Of a DNA stretch of 64,000 nt, positions 14,219 to 22,551 are shown piece after piece. Below the pieces are notes generated by a model. That model did no database searches. It saw only the letters and a program-made list of their open reading frames with translations, and was not told the DNA's origin. Made by a program: the position numbers and the translations under genes. Position 1 is the stretch's first letter. Each line of letters begins with the position of its first letter. The stretch is from Desulfosudis oleivorans (lineage in GTDB: Bacteria; Desulfobacterota; Desulfobacteria; Desulfobacterales; SURF-7): positions 1 to 64,000 of the forward strand of contig DYJD01000034.1 in NCBI GenBank assembly GCA_020723325.1. Reading direction: 5' to 3'.

Positions 14219-15181
14219 GTGTTCAAATGCCTTGGTAATGCAATTCAGAATTCGCATCTCCTGCTGTCGTTAATACGGTGGATTGATACCGACGCTTACT
14301 CCGACGAAATGGAAATGCAAAATGACGATCGGGTGGATTGGTTCCGCGTATTGCCGCTTATCGGTGTGCATGTAATGTGTTTGGGACCCATAGTTTGGGG
14401 ATGGAGCCCGGTGGCAGTGGGTACCGCAATCGCACTCTATTTCAGCCGTATTTTCGCAATTACCGCTTTTTACCACCGTTATTTTTCCCACAGAAGTTTT
14501 AAGACGAACCGGTTTTTCCAGTTTCTGTTTGCTGTACTGGGAAATTCCGCCATGCAGCGGGGACCGCTATGGTGGGCGGCGCTCCACCGCCATCATCACA
14601 TGTATTCCGATAAACCGGAAGATTTCCATTCCCCTTCCCGCCAGGGATTCATTTGGGCGCATATCGGCTGGTTCACGGCGCGCCGCCTGTTCAGAACACG
14701 CTATGAATATGTGAAGGATTGGACGGCTTTCCCAGAACTGAAATGGCTGAACCGTTTTGATATTGTTATACCTATATTGCTTGCAATAATTCTTTTTGTT
14801 TCCGGAAAAATTCTCGAAGTCTATGCGCCCGCTTTGGGCACCAACGGTGCTCAGATGCTGATCTGGGGATTTTTTATTTCCTCGACAGCGGTATTGCATG
14901 CCACTTTTTGCATCAATTCTCTGGATCACATGTATGGCTCGAAGCGCTATGAAACCGGTGATACCAGCCGGAACAATTGGGTGCTTGCAATTCTCCTGCT
15001 GGGTGAAGGTTGGCACAACAACCATCACCACTATGCCATATCAACCCGCAACGGCTTTTTCTGGTGGGAAATGGATATCACCTACTATCTGCTTTATCTC
15101 CTGTCTCTTTTCGGAATTGTGAAAGAGCTCAACCCGGTCCCGGAAAATGTGCTTAACTCCAAAAGAATTGACCATGGGTAA
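14219..15181 (+). CDS. Membrane fatty-acid (acyl-CoA/acyl-lipid) desaturase
   Basis: A 320-residue delta-9-type desaturase that introduces a double bond into acyl chains using O2 and a di-iron centre. The three His boxes are present: HRYFSHR (about residues 83-89), HRHHHMY (about 121-127) and HNNHHHY (about 266-272). Hydrophobic helices lie between them. The start is GTG at 14219, 12 nt after AAGGAG. An oxygen-dependent enzyme is unexpected in a strict anaerobe and may serve during oxygen exposure. It stands alone just right of the island boundary. Confidence 0.9.
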   Translation: MFKCLGNAIQNSHLLLSLIRWIDTDAYSDEMEMQNDDRVDWFRVLPLIGVHVMCLGPIVWGWSPVAVGTAIALYFSRIFAITAFYHRYFSHRSFKTNRFFQFLFAVLGNSAMQRGPLWWAALHRHHHMYSDKPEDFHSPSRQGFIWAHIGWFTARRLFRTRYEYVKDWTAFPELKWLNRFDIVIPILLAIILFVSGKILEVYAPALGTNGAQMLIWGFFISSTAVLHATFCINSLDHMYGSKRYETGDTSRNNWVLAILLLGEGWHNNHHHYAISTRNGFFWWEMDITYYLLYLLSLFGIVKELNPVPENVLNSKRIDHG

Positions 15182-15395
15182 TCCAAGAATAGGTCCGCTC
15201 AAAAAGGTCTATGCTAAAATAGCGCTAATCTGATTAAGTACATTGAATAATTGTGATTATTTTTTCATGATGTTCCAAATCGGCACACCCACAGGTCTGA
15301 TCCGACTTGCCGTAAAAGCCCCTCCTTTTGAAACATTCACATGTAATGTATGGATTTGATGGTTTCTTTTTCTTGACTCGACTGAATATTCCTGT

Positions 15396-15411
15396 TTGGC
15401 ACATTATTTGA
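15396..15411 (+). promoter_or_regulatory. Sigma-54-like promoter
   Basis: TTGGCACATTATTTGA matches the -24/-12 consensus (TTGGCACN5TTGC) except for the last base. It lies 54 nt before the phasin-like start. NtrC-type regulators occur in the window. Confidence 0.55.
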
Positions 15412-15464
15412 CTATTAGTTTAGGGATAAACTCCCATCAACCCTAAACCGTAAAGGAGGACTAT

Positions 15465-15881
15465 TTGGATACTACAGTTATCGCCAAAGAATTCATTAAT
15501 TATCAAAAATCCGTCATTGAGAATGCATTCGAGGCTGTCGGTCGTTTTCAGGAACAGACGGAAAAGTTTGCGAGCACTTGGATCGAAAGAAATACCGAGA
15601 TGACTGTCGAAAATCACAATTCGATGCAGCAGTGGGCCAAATTGCTTAATAAGGGAAGTCAGAATTACCGGAAGATGATTGACGAGCATCTGAATAACCT
15701 CGAGAATCTTTTTGTAAAATCCGCCGTTGCCCAGCCCATAAAACTAGTAAAGGCAGAGGTAAAGACGGAAGCAAAGGCAGAGACGAAGATGGAGGTAAAG
15801 GCAGAACCAAAAACTGAGGCGAAAGCGAGTGTAAAGACCAATGAAGAGGAAAGTAAAAAGCAACCCGCGGTAAAAAAATAG
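15465..15881 (+). CDS. Phasin-like protein with Lys/Ala-rich tail
   Basis: A 138-residue protein starting at TTG, with AAGGAGGA 6 nt upstream. Residues 1-88 form an amphipathic phasin-type helix pair (FINYQKSVIENAFEAVGRFQEQTEKFASTWIERN, MQQWAKLLNKGSQNYRKMIDEHLNNLENLF). The tail has repeats of the type K(A/T)EV/EPKTEAKA, like the histone-H1-like tails of PhaF-type granule proteins. It probably coats storage granules and may bind DNA. It forms a pair with the next gene. No PHA synthase is present in the window. Confidence 0.65.
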   Translation: MDTTVIAKEFINYQKSVIENAFEAVGRFQEQTEKFASTWIERNTEMTVENHNSMQQWAKLLNKGSQNYRKMIDEHLNNLENLFVKSAVAQPIKLVKAEVKTEAKAETKMEVKAEPKTEAKASVKTNEEESKKQPAVKK

Positions 15882-15936
15882 TTTTTTTTCAAGGCAACAT
15901 TATTTATCAACTTTATCACCAAAGGAGAACTAAAAA

Positions 15937-16194
15937 ATGGAACATAATCAAGCCCTGAAACAAATTGCCGATTTCAACCGTGCCTTTTTCAGCAACACTT
16001 ATGATATGCTCATAATGATGCAGGATCAGACGGAAAAAATGACCAATTCCTTTTTGAGCCAGGCAAGCTGGCTCCCGGAAGAAAGCAGGAAAATGGTTGC
16101 CGAATGGATCAAAGCCTGCAAAAAAGGGCAGGAAGATATAAAAAAGAATATCGATGCCAACCTGAAGAAGGTGGAAGATGTTTTTCCCACCTGA
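15937..16194 (+). CDS. Phasin-like protein
   Basis: An 85-residue all-helical protein (IADFNRAFFSNTYDMLIMMQDQTEKMTNSFLSQASWLPEESRKMVAEWIKACKKGQEDIKKNIDANLKKVEDVF) with the same layout as residues 5-88 of the upstream gene, including the DQTEKM/EQTEKF match and the KKGQEDIKK/NKGSQNYRK match. It has an AAAGGAG ribosome site. The two genes look like a duplicated pair, the second without the Lys/Ala tail. Confidence 0.65.
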   Translation: MEHNQALKQIADFNRAFFSNTYDMLIMMQDQTEKMTNSFLSQASWLPEESRKMVAEWIKACKKGQEDIKKNIDANLKKVEDVFPT

Positions 16195-16305
16195 TCAAAA
16201 AAAACCGGCCCAAAGATGACGGAAAACAGTTAACGGCCGATCAATTCTCACAAAGTGACCGAAAAACCGCAGCCGATGAGATAGCGGCATGGTTGAGACT
16301 ATTAG

Positions 16306-16332
16306 GGTGTGCGGGAAAAGAGCCCGCGCACC
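16306..16332 (+). terminator. Hairpin after phasin pair
   Basis: A 10-bp stem (GGTGTGCGGG / CCCGCGCACC) with a 7-nt loop is followed by 'gtcttt'. It is probably the terminator of the phasin operon. Confidence 0.55.
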
Positions 16333-16389
16333 GTCTTTACCTCTTCATCGGGTTATTTTCAAACCGGATTGGTTGGTCAGGGACAAAAA

Positions 16390-16737
16390 TCACCAATGGA
16401 TTTTGGGCACGCCGCACCGGCACCGTATCCGGGCCGGCTGGAAAAAAAGTACATTTGTCGGTTGATTTAAAAATCCGTTATTCGGTGTTTCTTTCAATTT
16501 TGCTTCTATCAGCGCGATTTGCATTCTCAGATCGACCCATTGTTTTCTGGATGTATATAGGTCGGCTTCCAGGATTTCGAGATGGGTTTTAAGATGGGTT
16601 GATCCTTTTTTTAAATTCATTTCAACGATCCAAGCCTGCTTTGCTTCGTCGCGATCAACGGTCAAATCGATACCGTGCTCACCGATCTCTGGAAAAAGGG
16701 AATATATTTTTTTGTATAATTCATTTTTTTTAAACAT
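16390..16737 (-). CDS. Small hypothetical protein
   Basis: A 115-residue protein from the ATG at 16737. FKKNELYKKIYSLFPEIGEHGIDLTVDRDEAKQAWIVEMNLKKGSTHLKTHLEILEADLYTSRKQWVDLRMQIALIEAKLKE (residues 2-83) has the helix-strand-strand-helix pattern of short anonymous proteins found next to two-component genes in sulfate reducers. The last 30 residues (NGFLNQPTNVLFFQPARIRCRCGVPKIHW) look like read-through past an ancestral stop. It has no known role and lies downstream of the kinase gene at 16921. Confidence 0.5.
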   Translation of the reverse strand: MFKKNELYKKIYSLFPEIGEHGIDLTVDRDEAKQAWIVEMNLKKGSTHLKTHLEILEADLYTSRKQWVDLRMQIALIEAKLKETPNNGFLNQPTNVLFFQPARIRCRCGVPKIHW

Positions 16738-16920
16738 GGTTTTTTCTCCATAGCCGTGGTTCAACAGGAGAGATCGCGGCCCGGCTACCCTCTCGTTATG
16801 ACTTATTGGGTTTGGTTTGAAGCGCATTTTAGTTTCCGTGCACCGCTCTGGACAACCTGGATTCATCTTCTTTCCGATAATCTCTCCTCACAACCGGCAA
16901 GGGCGTACCATCCGCACCAA

Positions 16921-18303
16921 CTACTTTGGATTCAAATCCGGAAGTGAAGCTTCCGCAGCATTCTCTATGGCCGGCAGATAAATTTTAAAAGTTGTTCCCA
17001 GTCCTGCCTTGCTCTCGCAGGCAATATGCCCGCCGATACTTTTAACGATGCCGTAGACCAGGGCTAGCCCCAGCCCCTTGCCTAGTCCCTTGGTGGTGAA
17101 AAATGGATCAAAGATATGCACCAGCGTTTCTTCCTGTATGCCGCAACCTGTATCCGCAAACGTCAATAGGGCATGTTTGCCGGGTCTTGCATCCAAATGG
17201 GTTTGCGTATAAATATTATCCAGGATAATATTTTCAGTGGAGATAACGAGCTTGCCGCCGCCCGGCATGGCATCCGCGGCATTGCCGCTCAGGTTTAATA
17301 CAATTTGTTCGATCTGAATCGGATCAGCGGAGATAGGCCATAAATCACTGTCCAAAAGCAGCTCGATGTCGATTATTTGGGGCAGGGTACGCTGCAATCT
17401 GCTGATGGTTTTACGCACTTCCCGGCTCACGTCGATGGAACGGGGCGCACCTTCCATTTTATGGCTGTATAAGACTAGTTGACGGACAAGCCCGGCAGCA
17501 CGTTCACCAGCGTTCAGAATCTTCATGATAAATTCATACTCTGGATCTTTGAGGGTCTTTTCCAACAACAGCAGTTGGGCAAAACCGTTTATGCCCTGGA
17601 GGATATTGTTGAAATCGTGGGCAATGCCCGCCGCCAATGTACCTACCGCCTCCATTTTGCGGGCATGAAAAAGCTGTTCTTGAAGTTTTTGTCTTTCCTC
17701 CTCCGCCTGTTTGCGATCGGTGATATCACTGATCACAACGCGAAAGCGTGGCGGATCAAGGGCATCGTCTGCTACGGTCGCCTCCAACCGCGCCCAGAGT
17801 TGCCGGTTGTCCCGCGGCACCAAGCGCAGTTCACAAGCCTGCGGCAGGTTTTTTTCAAGCAGATTTTTGCGTTGCTTGTAACAAATGTCCTGATCTTCAG
17901 GACGGATGAAGCTGGTCAAGCGCCGATTGACCAGCTCACCCTTGGCCAGGCCCAGCAAATTCGCGATGGTCAAATTAGCTTCTATAATCCGACTGTTTTC
18001 ATCAACAGTGCAATAACCAACGGGCGCTACATCGTAGAGATCGAAATAGCGCGCTTGAGAGGTTTCAAGTTCCGCTTTGGTGCGGCGCAACTCCGTGTTT
18101 TGCATCTCAAGCTCGATCTGATGGGCCTGCAAGTCCCGGAGCAATCGCAGCCTGTCTTGCGGCGACAGCCACTCGAGATTTTCCGTCATCTCATCGGTTT
18201 CTCTCCAGGCCGGCTCCTCGGCGTTTTGAGGCGGCTCCGGCCCCAAGCAGGCCGAATCCACGAGATCACCGTTTGATTGGCGGACATTTTCCCTGTTTTT
18301 CAT
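16921..18303 (-). CDS. PAS-domain sensor histidine kinase
   Basis: A 460-residue soluble kinase. A coiled N-terminus (RLLRDLQAHQIELEMQNTELRRTKAELETSQARY, about 51-84) leads into one PAS domain (FDLYDVAPVGYCTVDENSRIIEANLTIANLLG..., about 85-200). HisKA follows with the phospho-acceptor His in LAAGIAHDFNNIL. The HATPase domain has N-box LNLSGNAADAMPGGG, G1 DTGCGI and G2 GKGLGLALVYG. There is no receiver or membrane segment, so it senses a cytoplasmic signal. The N-terminal half is clearly related to that of the 940-residue kinase at 22706. A CheY-like protein is encoded nearby on the same strand. Confidence 0.9.
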   Translation of the reverse strand: MKNRENVRQSNGDLVDSACLGPEPPQNAEEPAWRETDEMTENLEWLSPQDRLRLLRDLQAHQIELEMQNTELRRTKAELETSQARYFDLYDVAPVGYCTVDENSRIIEANLTIANLLGLAKGELVNRRLTSFIRPEDQDICYKQRKNLLEKNLPQACELRLVPRDNRQLWARLEATVADDALDPPRFRVVISDITDRKQAEEERQKLQEQLFHARKMEAVGTLAAGIAHDFNNILQGINGFAQLLLLEKTLKDPEYEFIMKILNAGERAAGLVRQLVLYSHKMEGAPRSIDVSREVRKTISRLQRTLPQIIDIELLLDSDLWPISADPIQIEQIVLNLSGNAADAMPGGGKLVISTENIILDNIYTQTHLDARPGKHALLTFADTGCGIQEETLVHIFDPFFTTKGLGKGLGLALVYGIVKSIGGHIACESKAGLGTTFKIYLPAIENAAEASLPDLNPK

Positions 18304-18328
18304 TTTTTTTATCCACTCTCAGCAGCCC

Positions 18329-18616
18329 TTAGTTATTGGGTTCGCCTGCAAGCGCCTCGTCGCTGCCGTTTGGAATTCTGGTGAAGGCCCAATGGTAGGT
18401 AAGCATGTCACCGTCGGCATCACTACTGCCGCTGCCGGACAGCATTGCAGCAGAACCGGTCTTCAGGTTTTGCTCCGGTCCTGCATCAGTCTGCGGGGCA
18501 TTATTCCCTATTCCATAGGGCCTGTTCGTATAAGTAGTCGAAATGATCATAACCCTGCGCCTAAGATGCAAATTACTGCTGTTTTGATGCCTGAAAATTT
18601 TGAAATTTGTTGCCAT
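18329..18616 (-). CDS. Truncated PKD/Ig-like domain protein
   Basis: A 95-residue protein from the ATG at 18616 (AAGGAGG ribosome site). The C-terminal 55 residues NNAPQTDAGPEQNLKTGSAAMLSGSGSSDADGDMLTYHWAFTRIPNGSDEAL are the first two-thirds of a PKD-type beta-sandwich, normally found in long extracellular proteins. The N-terminus has no signal peptide (RHQNSSNLHLRRRVMIIS). It looks like a leftover of a larger surface-protein gene. Its start overlaps the end of the response-regulator gene by about 44 nt. Confidence 0.5.
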   Translation of the reverse strand: MATNFKIFRHQNSSNLHLRRRVMIISTTYTNRPYGIGNNAPQTDAGPEQNLKTGSAAMLSGSGSSDADGDMLTYHWAFTRIPNGSDEALAGEPNN

Positions 18617-18989
18617 CCGGCCCCTCCTTATTAAAATCCAGAAACCGCTTCGTGGCTTTTTCAAGGGTTTGAAAAGTTAATGGTTTTGATAGAACTAAAT
18701 CGATCCATTCATGTTTTGTGGTACTTGATTCAGCCTCCAATGAATTGCCGGTGATCATGATCACCGGTGTTTTGGGGGATTTTTGTTTTATGCGCTTGGC
18801 CAGAATGTTTCCATCCATCACCGGCATATTCAAATCCGTGGTTACGAGATCAAAGGATGTTTCAGCAAATAGTCGTAATGCCTCGGACCCGTTAAAAGCT
18901 GTTTCGACTTCATGCCCCATCCCGCGGAGCATTACCGACAGGACATTGCGCACCATGCCTTCGTCATCTGTTACTAAAATTTTTGCCAT
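18573..18989 (-). CDS. CheY-like response regulator
   Basis: A 138-residue single-domain receiver from the ATG at 18989 (AAGGAG ribosome site). The acidic pair DD in LVTDDEG, phospho-acceptor Asp in DLVTTDLNMPVMDG (about residue 53), Thr in VIMITGNS and Lys in LVLSKPL are all present. There is no output domain. The tail after about residue 120 (NKEGPDGNKFQNFQASKQQ) is unstructured. It probably takes phosphate from the neighbouring PAS kinase (16921) or another orphan kinase. Confidence 0.9.
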   Translation of the reverse strand: MAKILVTDDEGMVRNVLSVMLRGMGHEVETAFNGSEALRLFAETSFDLVTTDLNMPVMDGNILAKRIKQKSPKTPVIMITGNSLEAESSTTKHEWIDLVLSKPLTFQTLEKATKRFLDFNKEGPDGNKFQNFQASKQQ

Positions 18990-19037
18990 GGACGTCTCCT
19001 TTGTTGAATCTGCCGGAGGTATCAATTGCAGCATAAC

Positions 19038-19132
19038 CGGAATTTTGGCCTTGATCACCCTTTCGGCCATCTCTCGTTGTGGGAGCGGCTTCCAGCCGCG
19101 ATAAGGCTGGAACGATGGTCAAGGCCGGAATT
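19038..19132. repeat. REP-like palindromic element, copy 1
   Basis: Outer arms GGAATTTTGGCCTTGATCACC and GGTCAAGGCCGGAATTC are inverted. The centre 'tgtgggagcggcttccagcc' is itself a palindrome (GCGGCTTCCAGCCGC). The same 40-bp centre recurs at 63374-63414. Confidence 0.65.
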
Positions 19133-19344
19133 CTTATTCGACTCCGACAGTAAAGAATTGCCCCGCAGCAAACAGCGGGGAAATTTCATTTCTTTGGATT
19201 AGGGGTTTATTCACGCGGGAATTCCCCAACATGCGGACATTATCTAATCAAAGAGCATGCCAGGCAGGGAAATTTTATCGATTATAAAAAAAATATATCA
19301 AATATAAGTGGTTGTATATGAATGAACAGAAAAGGCGGAAGGGC

Positions 19345-19450
19345 TTGGAATGATCCGGATCAGTTCTTCAGATATCCCGATTTGGAACACCGGAATGAAA
19401 CAGTGCCTCTGAATCCGAACACTTAATCAAACCAACTCCATTTTGGCATA
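19345..19450 (-). repeat. Dispersed ~100-bp repeat, copy 1
   Basis: 'cccgatttggaa', 'ctctgaatcc', 'acacttaatc' and 'ccattttggcata' occur in the same order and spacing as at 22552-22665. Each copy lies just downstream of the stop codon of a minus-strand signalling gene. Confidence 0.6.
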
Positions 19451-19476
19451 GACTGGAAGTGGTCCAGGTCGGCTTG

Positions 19477-20844
19477 TTACCCGGCATAAGCATCCAATTT
19501 TCTCCTGAGCGTGTTGAGACCGATTCCAAGGAGCCTGGCGGCTTCGGATTTATTCCGGCCGGTCTGATCGTAGACCTTGAGAATGTAATTCTTTTCCATT
19601 TCCTTGATGGAAACGATGGGATCACGGTCCGACTGATGTGAAATCGTCGCTGGGGTTTTCCGCCGCCCCAAATAGGGAAACAGAGAATCGGCGGTTATGG
19701 GTTTCCCCTGGGAAAGGCTGACCGCGGCCTGGATAAAATATCTCAGTTCTCTGATGTTCCCCGGATAATCATAGTTCACGAGCAAATCAACGGCGTTTTC
19801 CTCAATTCCGCCTCCTCCTTGGGCGCCGGTGAATTCTTCCAGAAATTTTTTGATCAACAGCGGGATGTCGTCCTTTCTTTCCCTTAGAGACGGCAAATGA
19901 ATCCACCCGCCCCGCAGACGATAATATAGATCTTTGCGGAATGTTTTTTTGGCCAGCATGGCATCCAGGTCTGAATTGGTGGCGGCAATAAAACGTACGT
20001 CGACTTTCCGGATGATGCTGGTTCCCAACTTCATAAATTCGCCATCCTGCAAGGTTCGCAGCAACTTCCCCTGGAACTCGGGGGGTAGCGAACCGATTTC
20101 ATCCAGAAACAAGGTGCCCCGGTTGGTCTGTTCCAGATAGCCTATCCGGTCTTTTTCAGCACCGGTAAAAGCACCCTTGGTGTGGCCGTAAAACTCGGCA
20201 TCAAACATATTGCCGGAAAGAGCCGCCATATTGATGGGAGTAAAGGCAAACTTGGCCCGCGGACTGGCCGCGTGGATGGCCTTGGCGAGAAGATCCTTTC
20301 CCGTGCCGCTTTCGCCGGTGATCAGGATCGGTGCATCGCCTTGAGCGTGAAGTTCCGCCTCCTTCAGGGCGCGCATGAGATTCGGGGAGCGCGTGACAAT
20401 CGGTGCAAAGGCCTCGGCATGTTTCAGTTTCGGCAGGGTTCTGGTTTTTCCGAGATCCAGGAGGTCCACCAGCTTTTTTCTTTCAAGGGCCCGGCCGATG
20501 GAGGCAACCAGATCTTCTCTTGAAAAAGGTTTTACTAGATAATCATAGGCTCCCTTTTTCAGGCAGTTCATCGCCACTTTGGCCTCGTCAATGGCCGTAA
20601 CCATTATGCATTCGGTGTTCGGGCTGATTTTTTTCAGTATTTGAAGGAGTTCAACTCCACTGATCTCCGGCATGGTGATGTCGATCAGGGCGATATCAAA
20701 ATTGGCTCCATTCTCGCAGAGGGCGGCCGCTTCGCGAGGATTTTTCTCAATCGTAACGTTTTGATAACCGAATGTTACCAAACCCCTTTTCACGCTTTCC
20801 AGGAAGTCGTTTTCATCGTCGATGATGATGATGCTGTTGTCCAT
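19477..20844 (-). CDS. Sigma-54-dependent NtrC-family response regulator
   Basis: A 455-residue regulator of the NtrC/AtoC class. The receiver covers residues 1-120 (acidic IIDDEND, Asp in IALIDITMPEIS, Lys in YLVKPF). The AAA+ domain covers about 150-380, with Walker A GESGTGKD, an intact GAFTGA loop for sigma-54 contact, Walker B GTLFLDEIG, and the arginine finger region RKDLYYRLRGG. The Fis-type HTH (SEAARLLGIGLNTLRRKL) is at the end. It activates sigma-54 promoters when phosphorylated. The nearest kinase genes are at 16921 and 22706. A candidate sigma-54 promoter lies at 15396. Confidence 0.93.
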   Translation of the reverse strand: MDNSIIIIDDENDFLESVKRGLVTFGYQNVTIEKNPREAAALCENGANFDIALIDITMPEISGVELLQILKKISPNTECIMVTAIDEAKVAMNCLKKGAYDYLVKPFSREDLVASIGRALERKKLVDLLDLGKTRTLPKLKHAEAFAPIVTRSPNLMRALKEAELHAQGDAPILITGESGTGKDLLAKAIHAASPRAKFAFTPINMAALSGNMFDAEFYGHTKGAFTGAEKDRIGYLEQTNRGTLFLDEIGSLPPEFQGKLLRTLQDGEFMKLGTSIIRKVDVRFIAATNSDLDAMLAKKTFRKDLYYRLRGGWIHLPSLRERKDDIPLLIKKFLEEFTGAQGGGGIEENAVDLLVNYDYPGNIRELRYFIQAAVSLSQGKPITADSLFPYLGRRKTPATISHQSDRDPIVSIKEMEKNYILKVYDQTGRNKSEAARLLGIGLNTLRRKLDAYAG

Positions 20845-21000
20845 TTCGCATCCTTAATAATAAAATAAGGGGCAAATTTTATCCAATTGATGCATGCACT
20901 CTATTAGGGGTGAGGCCGTCGCTTGGGATTTTCAGTTCAGTCGTTGAATCTGATGGGCATGCATCGGCCGAGAACGGAAAGGATCGCTTACGTTCCTAAC

Positions 21001-21164
21001 AATATTTGCGTAATACTTCAAGCCTTTTTCCATATTTAGGGAGCTTTGCCGATGACTGGCGCGCGCAGCTTGCGCTGATCGACCATCTGATGCGCCATCC
21101 GAATGTCTGGGCGGCAACCTGCTGCGATGTATGGTATAAACATCATGATTTTTCAGCATTTTGA
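21001..21164 (+). pseudogene. Possible gene remnant
   Basis: An open plus-strand frame reads SLFPYLGSFADDWRAQLALIDHLMRHPNVWAATCCDVWYKHHDFSAF and then stops. The 'LIDHLMRHPNVWAATCCDVW' piece resembles the C-terminal end of polysaccharide-deacetylase-type proteins. There is no start codon or upstream domain. Treat as a tentative gene scrap. Confidence 0.3.
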
Positions 21165-21212
21165 CATCACTTCAGTGCCATGCCAGAATGGGGGTTAAAA
21201 GAGGGCGGAAAT

Positions 21213-21467
21213 ATGAGGACTACGATTACGATAGATGACGACATCCTGGCTGCCGCCAAGGCATTGGCACGGACACGGTCCGTTTCGGTCGGTGCCGTGA
21301 TCTCCGAGCTTGCCCGCAAGGGCATGAACTCCCCGGCGCGCATGATCAGAAAGAATGGCTTTCCGGTTTTTTCCGTGCCGCCAACGGCGCACCCGATCAC
21401 CCTGGAGGACGTAAAGAAGATCAAGGACGAGGCGTGGGTGTCGCCTTGCTGGACATCAACGTCTTGA
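21213..21467 (+). CDS. VapB/RHH-type antitoxin
   Basis: An 84-residue antitoxin from the ATG at 21213. RTTITIDDDILAAAKALARTRSVSVGAVISELARKGM (residues 2-38) is a ribbon-helix-helix DNA-binding domain. NGFPVFSVPPTAHPITLEDVKKIKDEA (about 47-73) is the toxin-binding tail typical of antitoxins paired with PIN-domain VapC toxins. The last 10 residues (WVSPCWTSTS) come from reading out of frame over the toxin start. The partner toxin is only a stub, so this antitoxin is an orphan. Confidence 0.75.
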   Translation: MRTTITIDDDILAAAKALARTRSVSVGAVISELARKGMNSPARMIRKNGFPVFSVPPTAHPITLEDVKKIKDEAWVSPCWTSTS

Positions 21468-21496
21468 TTGCATGGGCCATGGCAAGTACGGTCTGA
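21434..21496 (+). pseudogene. VapC toxin, N-terminal stub
   Basis: In the frame expected for the toxin, GTG starts VGVALLDINVLIAWAMASTV and then a stop follows. 'ALLDINVLIA' is the signature start of PIN-domain VapC ribonucleases, including the first catalytic Asp. The rest of the roughly 130-residue domain is absent, so the toxin was lost by deletion. Confidence 0.75.
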
Positions 21497-21612
21497 ATTG
21501 GATCAATTAATTGTGGTCTCTATTTTATGGGAAGCGGGGCTTCCTGGGCAATGGGTTCCCAAGCTGGGGCTTGGGAACCAGAGGATATTCACAGGGTGAT
21601 CGCATTCTTTTA

Positions 21613-21942
21613 CTAATGGGTCTGCCGGGAGGCCCGGCGCTGTTGCAACGCCCGGTCGGTCACCCCTAGCCGTTTTGCGGCCCGTTGGAGATTGCTTTCT
21701 TCCGCAGTCACTGCGATGTGGACGGCCGTATCTTCGGCCGTTTTTCCGATTTCCTTAAGCCCGGTGCCCAGTAAGAGCGCGTTCCGGATGATCTTTTCGA
21801 AGGACTCATCACACCAGTCAAACCGCGTCGTATCGACAATTTCATTCCGGGAAAGGCGCCTTTCCCAACATGAATATGATGCCAGCAAATCGTCGCCATC
21901 AGGCTTAAAGCTTCCGGTGATTTTCACTGCGGTTTGCTGCAT
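21613..21942 (-). CDS. Fis-type HTH protein
   Basis: A 109-residue protein whose C-terminus (TAVHIAVTAEESNLQRAAKRLGVTDRALQQRRASRQ, about 72-107) has the pattern of the Fis-type helix-turn-helix at the end of NtrC-class regulators. The N-terminal part (FKPDGDDLLASYSCWERRLSRNEIVDTTRFDWCDESFEKIIRNALLL) has no recognisable domain. There is no receiver or AAA+ domain. It may be a stand-alone nucleoid-type or regulatory protein; the target is unknown. Confidence 0.5.
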   Translation of the reverse strand: MQQTAVKITGSFKPDGDDLLASYSCWERRLSRNEIVDTTRFDWCDESFEKIIRNALLLGTGLKEIGKTAEDTAVHIAVTAEESNLQRAAKRLGVTDRALQQRRASRQTH

Positions 21943-21995
21943 GAATACAACTACTGATCCATAGTCCGACCTTCACGCTGGATGAAAACAGATGA

Positions 21996-22370
21996 TCAAC
22001 CGGCGAGCATTATTTGCGTGTTATCCAGAAGCAATTCCAAACTTCGGGTTTGGGTTTCAGTGAGTTCGACGAATTTCAAACCGCGCCGTCTTTTCAGCTT
22101 GCCGCTGAAGCGCCGGCCTTCGGAAAGGACAAGATGGTCGTATACAACCCGGCACGGGATGCTGGCGAGCTCACTTTGATTGTAATTACTACCGATGATA
22201 CCGATCAGCTCGGATTGCATTTCCTCGCCCGGAATAGGAGTATATTGGAATGACAACCCGCCCTTGCTGATGTCCATGATCTCCCACGGTGTCGTTGAAT
22301 TATGCACGAAGATGTACAATGCATCGGGTGCCGGCTTGTAGCGCTGAAATTGTTTGTGTTCGGCTTCCAT
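21996..22370 (-). CDS. PilZ-like domain protein
   Basis: A 124-residue protein with the layout of a single PilZ domain: RYKPAPDALYIFV (R-x4-A near the N-terminus), then the IMDISKGGLSFQY box corresponding to D/NxSxxG, and later strands (PCRVVYDHLVLSEGRRFSGKLKRRRGLKFVELTETQTRSLELLL). The RxxxR half of the c-di-GMP site is only partly met (one Arg), so binding is uncertain. It sits in a signalling-rich block and could couple c-di-GMP to an output. Confidence 0.65.
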   Translation of the reverse strand: MEAEHKQFQRYKPAPDALYIFVHNSTTPWEIMDISKGGLSFQYTPIPGEEMQSELIGIIGSNYNQSELASIPCRVVYDHLVLSEGRRFSGKLKRRRGLKFVELTETQTRSLELLLDNTQIMLAG

Positions 22371-22551
22371 TGATCTTCTTGTTATAAAAGGTTTATGGTT
22401 ATGATTGCCGGGGCTGCCCCTATTAAATATTTTCTCCTTGAGACATTGCTACGATATTATCAAAGAATATGCCAAACAGGGTTGTCGGGCCGGATCGAGG
22501 AAAAAACAATTTAATTTATTGGGTTACACATCCATGGTTGTGAAAGGCGGA

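Noticed and set aside
16104-16592. 162-codon plus-strand frame after the phasin genes
   Set aside because: It overlaps the phasin-like gene out of frame and runs through a terminator hairpin.
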